A DNA stretch of 49,582 bases from Betaproteobacteria bacterium. GTDB lineage: Bacteria > Pseudomonadota > Gammaproteobacteria > Burkholderiales > SG8-39. The notes under the pieces were generated by a model, which saw nothing but the letters and a program-made list of their open reading frames with translations, ran no database searches and had not been told where the DNA came from. Location: the NCBI GenBank assembly GCA_016195915.1, contig JACPYS010000029.1, forward strand, positions 1 through 49,582, in the 5' to 3' direction. Position numbers and translations under genes: made by a program. Shown here piece by piece: positions 43,168 to 49,582 of the stretch (its first letter is position 1; each line of letters starts with the position of its first letter).

Positions 43168-43183
43168 GGCGCCAATTGTCGCC
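43168..43183. promoter_or_regulatory. Palindrome at the MNT-HEPN promoter
   Basis: GGCGCCAATTGTCGCC is a 16-base inverted repeat with one mismatched pair. It overlaps a candidate -10 box (GACAAT on the minus strand), 17 bases downstream of TTGCAA. The predicted transcript would start a few bases before the ATG at 43163. The winged-helix domain of the MNT protein is the likely binder. Confidence 0.45.
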
Positions 43184-43355
43184 TAAATTGCATCGTTTTG
43201 CAATTCTGAATCCGCCCGATCGGCCGACCTCTGTCCGAAAAATGCCCACGCCACTCGGTAGCTCCCGTTGGTTTTCCATCGTGCAGGCGGAGCGCGTCGA
43301 GGGAGAGCCTTTGCCCGGGCATGCCATCGCATGGTCTGCCTCAACGCCGGCTTCT

Positions 43356-43826
43356 TCACGGCCTTTTTCGCGCCCTCACTCGATACTCCCGTTGGCGCTG
43401 ACGAGCGACAGGAACAAAAGGCGATTGAATGGTAAGCGCGCCGTCGATCACTTGACCGTGTTGCATGTCTTCGGAATACAGGATTACCGAGCCAGTCATC
43501 CGGGCGCCGGCAATGATCAGGCTGTCGTAGAAGCTGTAGCGATATTGCTCCCGAAGCCTGAGTGCAGCGACGATGAGTTCCGGCGTCACCGGGTGTACTT
43601 CGCATGCGTCACGTACTTCACGCACCACGGCTTGCACGTTAGCTGTCGGTAGCAGGAACTTTTTCGTCAGAATGTGCGCAAGCTCGCCCAATACCTGCGT
43701 AGTGACGCAAGCCGTACCATTCCCAAGCGCCGACATCGCAGCCTTCTTCTTGGTGGATTCGTCACCCGAGTATAGATAGACGAGTACATTTGTGTCGATG
43801 AACACCCTATCGTTGGTTGGCTTCAT
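43356..43826 (-). CDS. PIN-domain toxin (VapC-like)
   Basis: A 156-residue PIN protein. Acidic residues are in FIDTNVLVYLYSGDES (Asp, about residue 11), VLGELAHIL (Glu), SFYDSLIIAGA (Asp) and LYSEDMQHGQ (Asp). It is the ribonuclease toxin of a pair with the Phd-type antitoxin encoded just upstream; the genes overlap by 20 bases. The basic extension after LTIQSPF is longer than usual and may come from lost downstream sequence. Confidence 0.87.
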   Translation of the reverse strand: MKPTNDRVFIDTNVLVYLYSGDESTKKKAAMSALGNGTACVTTQVLGELAHILTKKFLLPTANVQAVVREVRDACEVHPVTPELIVAALRLREQYRYSFYDSLIIAGARMTGSVILYSEDMQHGQVIDGALTIQSPFVPVARQRQREYRVRARKRP

Positions 43827-44040
43827 CGCGATCGAATTTGAAATTCTTGGTATCGATTACAGCGGCACCCCATTCTATTTTCTTCCTGGGCTTGCTGAGC
43901 CGCTCGTACTGCTCTGTCGAAATCAGCACCGCCACCTGCTTGCCGCGCCGCGTGAGCCGCACGGGGTGGCCCTGCTCCGCTTCATGCACCAACCCGGACA
44001 AATTGTTCTTCGCTTCGGCGATCGAGTAAGCGTCGGTCAT
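43807..44040 (-). CDS. Phd/YefM-family antitoxin
   Basis: A 77-residue antitoxin starting MTDAYSIAEAKNNLSGLVHE, with the Phd/YefM DNA-binding fold (AGKPVRLTRRG-like stretch HPVRLTRRGKQVAVLIS). The C-terminal half (KIEWGAAVIDTKNFKFDRDE) would bind the PIN toxin. I start it at 44040, with GGAA upstream; an ATG at 44064 adds 8 residues. It represses its own operon by family. Confidence 0.85.
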   Translation of the reverse strand: MTDAYSIAEAKNNLSGLVHEAEQGHPVRLTRRGKQVAVLISTEQYERLSKPRKKIEWGAAVIDTKNFKFDRDEANQR

Positions 44041-44237
44041 GGTTGATTCCGTTGAGATAGCCATTTAGATGGACATCTTAGCATTCCGGCGCGGCGCCAG
44101 CGATCGCTGTATGGCAGCTCACCGGGCCCACGGAATTTGGAAGCCAGGCGTCAACCAGAAATCTCATGCCGCTTGCAAGCGACTGCAATACGGTTTCAAC
44201 TGGATAACGCAACAACAAGACCGCCCCGGGGGTCTGG

Positions 44238-44990
44238 TCAACGAGAATTCGGGGAAAACCAGTCGAGCGCGCTGCGCAGCCGCACCACCTTTCCGATCAC
44301 GATCAGCGTCGGTGCCCTGACGCGAACCTCCGCGGCGAGCCGCGGCAGCGCTGCGAGCGTGCCTGCCACGACGCGCTGACCGGCGGTCGTCCCCTGCTGG
44401 ATGATCGCCGAGGGCGTTCGCGGCGAAAGCCCATGAGCGATCAGCTCCCGTGAGATGCGCTCCAGCCCAGCCAGTCCCATATACACGACGATCGTCTGGT
44501 CCGGTCGCGCGAGCGCCGTCCAGTCGAGTTCAGCGATGCCACCGCGTTGCGAGCCCGTCACCAGTACGCAGGCCTGTGCAACACCGCGATGCGTGAGCGG
44601 AATCCCCGCATACGCCGCGACACCCGACGCCGCGGTGATCCCGGGAACCACCTCGAATCGGATCCCGGCGCGTGCGAGCGCCAGCGCCTCTTCGCCACCG
44701 CGGCCGAAGATGAACGGATCGCCTCCCTTCAGCCGCACCACGCGTCTTCCGCCGCGCGCGAGCCGCACCAGCAGCGCATTGATTTTTGCCTGCGTCAGCG
44801 TATGCCGCCCGCGCTGCTTGCCGGCGTAGATCAGCTCGGCGCACGGCGGCAGCATCGCGAGTATCTCGGGGGTGACCAGGTGGTCGTGCACCACCACTTC
44901 GGCGCGCGCGAGCACCTGCGCCGCCTTGAGGGTGAGCAGCCCCGGATCGCCCGGCCCCGCGCCGACCAGCCAGACCCGCGCCGCCCTCAC
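44238..44990 (-). CDS. cobA: Uroporphyrinogen-III C-methyltransferase
   Basis: A 250-residue SAM-dependent methyltransferase. VWLVGAGPGDPGLLTLKA is the N-terminal signature, followed by VVRLKGGDPFIFGRGGEEA and VPGITAASGVAAYAGIPLTH. It makes precorrin-2, the precursor of siroheme. The start overlaps dsrN by 4 bases (ATGA), so it is the last gene of the dsr operon and supplies the prosthetic group of the DsrAB sulfite reductase. Length is normal for a stand-alone SUMT; a CysG-type oxidase/chelatase domain is absent. Confidence 0.92.
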   Translation of the reverse strand: MRAARVWLVGAGPGDPGLLTLKAAQVLARAEVVVHDHLVTPEILAMLPPCAELIYAGKQRGRHTLTQAKINALLVRLARGGRRVVRLKGGDPFIFGRGGEEALALARAGIRFEVVPGITAASGVAAYAGIPLTHRGVAQACVLVTGSQRGGIAELDWTALARPDQTIVVYMGLAGLERISRELIAHGLSPRTPSAIIQQGTTAGQRVVAGTLAALPRLAAEVRVRAPTLIVIGKVVRLRSALDWFSPNSR

Positions 44991-46351
44991 CTCGTCGCGC
45001 TCCGTGCGAATTGCACGAAGCGCGCAGGCCAGTCGCAGCTGCCCGCGCCTCGCAGGTGGGCGTAGGAAGCGAGCACGTTGTTCACCACGATACCGTCACG
45101 CTCGCCATCGATGCCGTGGCCCCGCCGCACGCGGTAGGCATACGCCAGACCCGGGTCCGCGTTTTCGAGACTCGAGTAGTGGAACTCGTGCGCGCAGATC
45201 TCCTGACCCGGTTTCATACCCCAAGGGTGAGCGGCGGCCGCTTCCAGCCGCACGTAGCCGCGGCCGGTCGGGCGATCCTGCATCACCACGTCCGCGCCGA
45301 TCGCGCCCACCATCTCGCGCCGCTCGCCCTTCCAGGAGATGGAGCGCGCCAGGTACATCAGCCCGCCGCACTCGGCATACACCGGCGTCCCCTGCTCGAT
45401 TCTGTGCCGGATTTCAGTGCGCAGCGACGCGTTGGCCTCGAGCGCGGCTGCAAAGCATTCGGGAAAGCCTCCGCCGATGAATAGTGCGTCCACTTCGGTC
45501 AGCCGGCCGTCGCGCAGGGTGTCGAATGGAACGATTGCGGCGCCCGCGTTCTCGAGCGCTTCGAGGTCGTCCGCGTAGTAGAACCCGAACGCGCGATCGC
45601 GCGCGACGCCGATGCGGACGTCGGGCGCCGGGCGCGTCCGCGGACTTGTGGAAATAACGGCTAACCGCTGCTCCGTAAACGTCCGTTCGAGAAGCTTCCC
45701 CACATCCACCTGGCGTTCGACCGAATCGACGATCGCCTCGATGCGCGCCGCAGCGGCCTCGGCCTCGTAGGCGGGCACCAGACCGAGATGGCGTTCGAAG
45801 ATCCCGATTGCCGGGTCCTCGTGCACGGCACCGAGCACCGGCACGCCCGTGTAGTGCTCGATCACCGCGCGCAGTTTCGCTTCGTGCCGCGAGCCGCCGA
45901 GCCGGTTGAGGATCACGCCGGCAAATCGCACCGCGGGATCGAACGCCTGGTAGCCGAGAATCAGCGGCGCGATGCCGCGCGTCATGCCGCGCGCATCGAT
46001 CACCAGCACCACCGGCAGCCCGAGCAGGCCCGCAAGCGCTGCATTCGAGTTCGAGCCGTCGAGGTCGAGCCCGTCGTAGAGCCCCTTGTTGCCTTCGACA
46101 AGGCACACATCCGCATCGGCCCCGTGGCGCGCGTAGCTCGCGGAGATTTCCTCGCGCGAGGCAATGTAGAAATCCAGATTGCGGCAGGACCGGCCGCTTG
46201 CGAGCGCAAGCCAGAGCGGATCGATGTAATCGGGCCCCTTCTTGAATGCCTGCACCGCCAGCCCGCGGCGCCTCAACGCCGCGGCGAGCCCGACGCTCAG
46301 CGTGGTCTTGCCTGAGGACTTGTGGGCGGCGGAGACGAGGAATCGGTGCAT
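44987..46351 (-). CDS. dsrN: DsrN/CobB-type siroheme amidase
   Basis: A 454-residue glutamine-dependent amidase of the cobyrinate a,c-diamide synthase family. The P-loop SAAHKSSGKTTLSVGLAAAL is at the N-terminus, GPDYIDPLWL follows, and the class I glutamine amidotransferase domain has the nucleophile in PVYAECGGLMYL (about residue 333). In phototrophic and other sulfur oxidisers the dsr-linked copy, DsrN, amidates siroheme for DsrAB. Immediate position between dsrP and cobA supports that reading over cobalamin synthesis. Start 46351 lies inside the end of dsrP (55-base overlap); a longer open frame upstream covers dsrP and has no homology. Confidence 0.88.
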   Translation of the reverse strand: MHRFLVSAAHKSSGKTTLSVGLAAALRRRGLAVQAFKKGPDYIDPLWLALASGRSCRNLDFYIASREEISASYARHGADADVCLVEGNKGLYDGLDLDGSNSNAALAGLLGLPVVLVIDARGMTRGIAPLILGYQAFDPAVRFAGVILNRLGGSRHEAKLRAVIEHYTGVPVLGAVHEDPAIGIFERHLGLVPAYEAEAAAARIEAIVDSVERQVDVGKLLERTFTEQRLAVISTSPRTRPAPDVRIGVARDRAFGFYYADDLEALENAGAAIVPFDTLRDGRLTEVDALFIGGGFPECFAAALEANASLRTEIRHRIEQGTPVYAECGGLMYLARSISWKGERREMVGAIGADVVMQDRPTGRGYVRLEAAAAHPWGMKPGQEICAHEFHYSSLENADPGLAYAYRVRRGHGIDGERDGIVVNNVLASYAHLRGAGSCDWPARFVQFARSATR

Positions 46352-47520
46352 GGCTCGGGAAGCAGGCGCAGGACCTTGAGCGCAACGGCAACGAGCGCTG
46401 CCGCGAGCGCAAAACCACCCAGCGCGAGAAACACTTCCGGCACGCTCGGCGCGTAGGCATGAATCTCGCCGTCGAAGAAGCTGCTCGATTCCTGCCAGCC
46501 CGGGAAGATCTGCTGCGGCCACGCCTGCGCGCCGATGATGGTGACGTACATCTGCGCGAGCCCGCCGAGTACGACCAGGACGGCGGCTGCAACCACGCCG
46601 CTGCGCGTGCCGGCGGTACGCGGCGCATAGAGGAGAACCAGCGGCAGCACACCTCCCAGTCCCACTTGCCCGATCCAGTACATCGCGGTGATCATCCCGC
46701 CGTCTACGAGAAGGAACGCCTCGACCCCGTGGAACCTGGTCATGTAAATCTTGGTCATGTGGAACACCGTCGTCATATACAGCGAAGCAGCAACGAAGAT
46801 CGCGAGCAGCCGCCCGAGCCGTGTTGCCGTCTCGAGCTCCGCCGGCCGGCCGTCCCAGCGCGCCGCAAGTTCCAGGGCAATCAGAAACATCGCCGTGCCG
46901 TAGGCGAAGGAATAGATCACGAACGCGGGCCCGAGCAACGCGGAGTCGTAGGCCTCGCGCGCGACAAGGAATCCGAAGATGGATCCGGTACCGGTAGTGA
47001 GAACGAGCCGCCAGATGAACGCCGCAAGACCCGCAGCGCCGGTGTAGCGGTTCATGCGCCGCTCCATCATGAACCACAGGTAGGCGCCGACGATCGCGAA
47101 GAAGCCACTGTAGAGAAACATGTTCAGCGCGAAGATGGACTTCAGGTTGAAGTGCGTCATCGCTACGATCAACCGGTCGGGCCGGCCTAGGTCGGCGGCG
47201 AGGATTGCCAGACCGCCCGCGAGGAGCGCGAGCGACACCAGCGCCGAGAGCGGCGCGAGCGGCTTGTACTGCGTGCGCCCGAACACCGAGGCCACCGAGG
47301 CGACGTTCAGCGCACCCGACGCGGCGACGATCAGGAATACCGCGAACACGTGCGGCACGCCCCACACGATCTGGTTGTTCATGCCGGTGACGAAATGCCC
47401 GTTGGTTTCCATGTAGACGAATGCCGCCAATCCGGCGGCGATCAGCAGACCCAGAGCGAGCAGCGGCCCGAAGTAGCGCCAGGCGCCCGCCGAAAGTCCG
47501 CGATAAGCGATAGCGGCCAT
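46297..47520 (-). CDS. dsrP: DsrP, NrfD-family membrane quinone-reactive subunit
   Basis: A 407-residue NrfD-like integral membrane protein with about ten helices (MAAIAYRGLSAGAWRYFGPL; GMITAMYWIGQVGLGGVLPL). It belongs to the DsrMKJOP complex and exchanges electrons with the quinone pool, receiving them from DsrO. The C-terminal end is Pro/Ser-rich and overlaps dsrN by 55 bases. It follows dsrO after 2 bases. No soluble domain is fused. Confidence 0.92.
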   Translation of the reverse strand: MAAIAYRGLSAGAWRYFGPLLALGLLIAAGLAAFVYMETNGHFVTGMNNQIVWGVPHVFAVFLIVAASGALNVASVASVFGRTQYKPLAPLSALVSLALLAGGLAILAADLGRPDRLIVAMTHFNLKSIFALNMFLYSGFFAIVGAYLWFMMERRMNRYTGAAGLAAFIWRLVLTTGTGSIFGFLVAREAYDSALLGPAFVIYSFAYGTAMFLIALELAARWDGRPAELETATRLGRLLAIFVAASLYMTTVFHMTKIYMTRFHGVEAFLLVDGGMITAMYWIGQVGLGGVLPLVLLYAPRTAGTRSGVVAAAVLVVLGGLAQMYVTIIGAQAWPQQIFPGWQESSSFFDGEIHAYAPSVPEVFLALGGFALAAALVAVALKVLRLLPEPCTDSSSPPPTSPQARPR

Positions 47521-47522
47521 GT

Positions 47523-48257
47523 CTAGACGCCCGAATAGCGCACGCCCGGGTCGAGCCCGAGGTCCGCGCGCAGCTGCCGGCTGGGAAGTTCGCGCAGGCG
47601 CTTCGAGATCGCGCTGTGCGGGTCGTTGATGTCGCCGAAAAGAATCGCTTCGTGTCCCGCCGCCTTGCAGGCCTCGGCACACGCGGTGGTGCCGTCACCG
47701 CGATCCACCTTGTGCACGCACAGAGTGCAGCCTTCGACGCAGCCTTTGCCGCGCGGCACCTCCGGTTTCTGCGCGCTCAAGTTCTCGTGCACGAACGAAC
47801 GCGCCTTGTACGGGCAGGCCATCACGCAATAACGGCAGCCGATGCAGGTGTGCCGGTCGACCAGCACGATCCCGTCGGCGCGCTTGAACGAAGCGCCCGT
47901 AGGGCAGACGTCCACGCAGGGCGGATCCGCGCAATGCTGGCACATCACCGGCGCCGAATGCTGGCGGCCGGTCTTCAGTTCCTTGATGTCGATTTTCCGG
48001 ATCCACTGCGCATCGGTCTTCGGACGGCCCGTGTCCTGCAGGCCGTTCTCCTTGTTGCAGGCACTCACGCAATCGGTGCACCCGGTCGCGCAACGGTTGG
48101 TGTCGATGAGCATTCCCCAGCGGACCCTGGCGCTCGCCTTTTCGCCCGGTGCGCGGGCCCCCGCCAGGTCGATCAGCCGGATGCCCGGAGCAATCGTGGC
48201 GCCGGCGAGCGCCGCGACCGCGGTGCCGAGAAACCCGCGCCGGCTGCCGCTGCTCAT
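47523..48257 (-). CDS. dsrO: DsrO, periplasmic iron-sulfur protein
   Basis: A 244-residue ferredoxin-type protein with a Tat signal peptide (SRRGFLGTAVAALAGATIAP, twin Arg at residues 6-7). It carries four cysteine groups, including CATGCTDCVSACN, CQHCADPPCVDVCP, CIGCRYCVMACPYKAR and CVEGCTLCVHK...CAEACK. It relays electrons in the periplasm between DsrJ and DsrP of the DsrMKJOP complex. Start 48257 overlaps dsrJ by 4 bases (ATGA). Confidence 0.92.
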   Translation of the reverse strand: MSSGSRRGFLGTAVAALAGATIAPGIRLIDLAGARAPGEKASARVRWGMLIDTNRCATGCTDCVSACNKENGLQDTGRPKTDAQWIRKIDIKELKTGRQHSAPVMCQHCADPPCVDVCPTGASFKRADGIVLVDRHTCIGCRYCVMACPYKARSFVHENLSAQKPEVPRGKGCVEGCTLCVHKVDRGDGTTACAEACKAAGHEAILFGDINDPHSAISKRLRELPSRQLRADLGLDPGVRYSGV

Positions 48258-48622
48258 CGCGCGCCCCCGAGCGCCGCCCTGGCCGGCTTCGCCGCGTGGC
48301 ACTCGAAACAGTCGAGTTGCACGCCGGCGTAGGCATGGCAACTCTGGCAGAAGCCCTCGGCGCCGAGGACGCTTCCGGTCTTCGCGCTCGCGTGGCAGTC
48401 GATGCATCCGCTGAGGCTGCGCGCCTTTTCGCGCACGCCCTCGCGCACGGTCCTGTCACGCTGGTGCACCAGCAACTTCATGTGATCGCGCCGCATGAGC
48501 GCGGTGTCTTCGACGCACCGTCCCGGCTTTTCTATGACGACCACGGGTTTGGCGACGCGATCGGCCGCGAACGCCAGCCCCGCCGCGAGCGTCAATAGAA
48601 AAACGCCTGTGAAACGCAGCAT
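48254..48622 (-). CDS. dsrJ: DsrJ, periplasmic triheme cytochrome c
   Basis: A 122-residue cytochrome with an N-terminal hydrophobic signal or anchor (MLRFTGVFLLTLAAGLAFA) and exactly three CxxCH motifs: CIDCH, CQSCH and CFECH. This triheme pattern and the gene order L-J-O-P identify DsrJ. It belongs to DsrMKJOP and is thought to take part in periplasmic sulfur or electron transfer. Its start overlaps dsrL by one base (TGATG). The longer open frame upstream belongs to another reading of dsrL and is not used. Confidence 0.93.
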   Translation of the reverse strand: MLRFTGVFLLTLAAGLAFAADRVAKPVVVIEKPGRCVEDTALMRRDHMKLLVHQRDRTVREGVREKARSLSGCIDCHASAKTGSVLGAEGFCQSCHAYAGVQLDCFECHAAKPARAALGGAR

Positions 48623-49582
48623 CACTCGCCCAGGCCCATCTGGATGTAGCCGGTGGGACAGACATCGGCGCAGATGTGGCAGCCGATGCACCGGTCGTAG
48701 TCGGTGTCCACGTAGCGGCCGGTGGTGGCCTTGTCCTTCTTGACGCGGAACACCGCGATCTGCGGGCAGTAGACCACGCAGGCGTCGCATTCGAAGCACA
48801 TGCCGCAACTCATGCAGCGCTTCGCCTCGGCCACCGCGCGCTTCTCGTCGAGCGACGCCAGCCGCTCCTCGAAATTCCCCAGCGCCCGCTCGGCGCTCAG
48901 CGTGGTGACGCCGCGCACCTCGCGCGGCGTGTACTGGAAGTGCCCGAGGAACAGGTCCTGGTGCGCGATCACGTGGCGGGCGGAGCGGTCCTCGTAGTTG
49001 TGCACAGCGAAGTTCGCGCTCGCGGTGCCGCGCACCTGCTCGCGCGGCGCCGCCTCGAGCTTCAGTCCTTTTTCCATCATCTTGCGCACCAGGTCGAAGG
49101 CGTGCACGTCGATCTTCGGCCGCTTCTCCTGCGCTTCGCCGCGCAGGAAACGGTCGATCCCCTCTGCTGCGATCCAACCCTGCCCGATCGCGGTGGTCAG
49201 CAAATGCGGCCGCAGCACATCGCCGCCCGCGTAGACGCCCGGTTTGCCGGGCACCTGGTAGTTCTTATCCGCCGACATCATGCCCTTGCCGTTGTCGAAT
49301 CCGTCCAGTCCGGTGAAATCCACCGCCTGGCCGATCGCCGAAACGATCAGGTCGGCCTCGATGACCCGGGCGGTGCTCTCGTCGACCTTGATGTCGAGCT
49401 TCGGGCCGATGAATTTGGCCACGCACTTCGCGATCTTCAGACCCGTCGCGCGGCCGTCCGCGCTGCGCACCACCTCGACCGGCGCCCAGCCGTCGAGGAA
49501 CCTGATGCCTTCGGCAAGCGCCTGCTCGATCTCGTGCTTGTTCGCCTGCATGCCGGCGATCGTGAACACCGAGGTGAGCGTG
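48622..49582 (-). CDS. dsrL: DsrL, NAD(P)H:acceptor oxidoreductase (5' part outside window)
   Basis: The C-terminal 320 or so residues of DsrL, a GltD-like FAD protein with ferredoxin clusters. Visible parts are the FAD/NAD segment (ADLIVSAIGQAVDFTGLDGF; GVYAGGDVLRPHLLTTAIGQ), the GltD-like tail and two cysteine groups (CMSCGMCFECDACVVYCP and CIGCHICADVCP). In sulfur oxidisers DsrL passes the electrons released by DsrAB to NAD(P)+. The reading frame is open to the window edge (TSVFTIAGMQANKHEIEQ), so the N-terminus lies outside. The stop overlaps the dsrJ start. Confidence 0.92.
   Translation of the reverse strand, partial: TLTSVFTIAGMQANKHEIEQALAEGIRFLDGWAPVEVVRSADGRATGLKIAKCVAKFIGPKLDIKVDESTARVIEADLIVSAIGQAVDFTGLDGFDNGKGMMSADKNYQVPGKPGVYAGGDVLRPHLLTTAIGQGWIAAEGIDRFLRGEAQEKRPKIDVHAFDLVRKMMEKGLKLEAAPREQVRGTASANFAVHNYEDRSARHVIAHQDLFLGHFQYTPREVRGVTTLSAERALGNFEERLASLDEKRAVAEAKRCMSCGMCFECDACVVYCPQIAVFRVKKDKATTGRYVDTDYDRCIGCHICADVCPTGYIQMGLGE

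Noticed and set aside
44987-46351. Reading cobA and the amidase as cobalamin biosynthesis genes
   Set aside because: No other cobalamin genes are present here and both are fused by overlap to dsrP, so siroheme synthesis for sulfite reductase explains them better.
46352-47698. N-terminal extension of the dsrN frame
   Set aside because: The extension covers dsrP in another frame; homology to CobB/DsrN begins exactly at the ATG at 46351.

Overview
The window is GC-rich, densely packed bacterial DNA. A phenylglyoxylate dehydrogenase operon of the PadEFGHI type (known from denitrifying Azoarcus/Aromatoleum/Thauera), a sulfur-oxidation dsrLJOPN segment, and several LivK-type transporters for CoA-ester catabolism suggest a facultatively anaerobic betaproteobacterium that can use aromatic compounds and reduced sulfur (inference; Rhodocyclales or Burkholderiales are likely). 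I saw no rRNA, tRNA or CRISPR array.

Region 1 (1-13994). The end of an IS630-type transposase borders a minus-strand catabolic operon. In order of transcription it encodes an acyl-CoA synthetase, a thiolase-like protein lacking its usual nucleophilic cysteine, a DUF35 partner, an enoyl-CoA hydratase, an acyl-CoA dehydrogenase, a branched-chain-type ABC uptake system with a LivM-LivG fusion, a FadH-type dienoyl-CoA reductase and an SDR. A TetR-family gene is divergent, and one palindrome covers the -35 boxes of both divergent promoters. The substrate is unknown but is taken up, CoA-activated and beta-oxidised.

Region 2 (14188-19684). A PIN/ribbon-helix-helix toxin-antitoxin pair precedes padEFGHI, which has a perfect FNR-type box about 42 bases before its first codon. 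The enzyme oxidises phenylglyoxylate to benzoyl-CoA, and the genes are translationally coupled.

Region 3 (19692-29906, minus strand). A signalling cluster (receiver/metallo-beta-lactamase fusion, coiled-coil protein, GAF-GAF-PAS adenylate cyclase) lies downstream of a second catabolic transport operon: carboxymuconolactone decarboxylase-Rieske fusion, LivK-type binding protein, LivHMGF and an SDR. A strong intrinsic terminator sits between the binding-protein gene and livH.

Region 4 (29949-34322, plus strand). A ferredoxin-type reductase with an N-terminal helix-turn-helix-like segment is followed by an unrecognised or Sfum_1244-like protein, a GAF histidine kinase and a NarL-type response regulator.

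Region 5 (34353-44040, minus strand). This is a decaying accessory island: an internally deleted DUF1998 helicase with nuclease-like and S24-like C-terminal domains, a Panacea (SocA-like) toxin-antitoxin pair, an SNF2/YhaN-type ATPase deletion chimera with a 52-bp tandem duplication, a broken DUF1778/GNAT pair, a HEPN-MNT pair and a PIN/Phd pair.

Region 6 (44238-49582, minus strand). dsrL (partial), dsrJ, dsrO, dsrP, dsrN and cobA form the 3' part of a reverse dissimilatory sulfite reductase operon, supplying electron transfer and siroheme (amide) synthesis.
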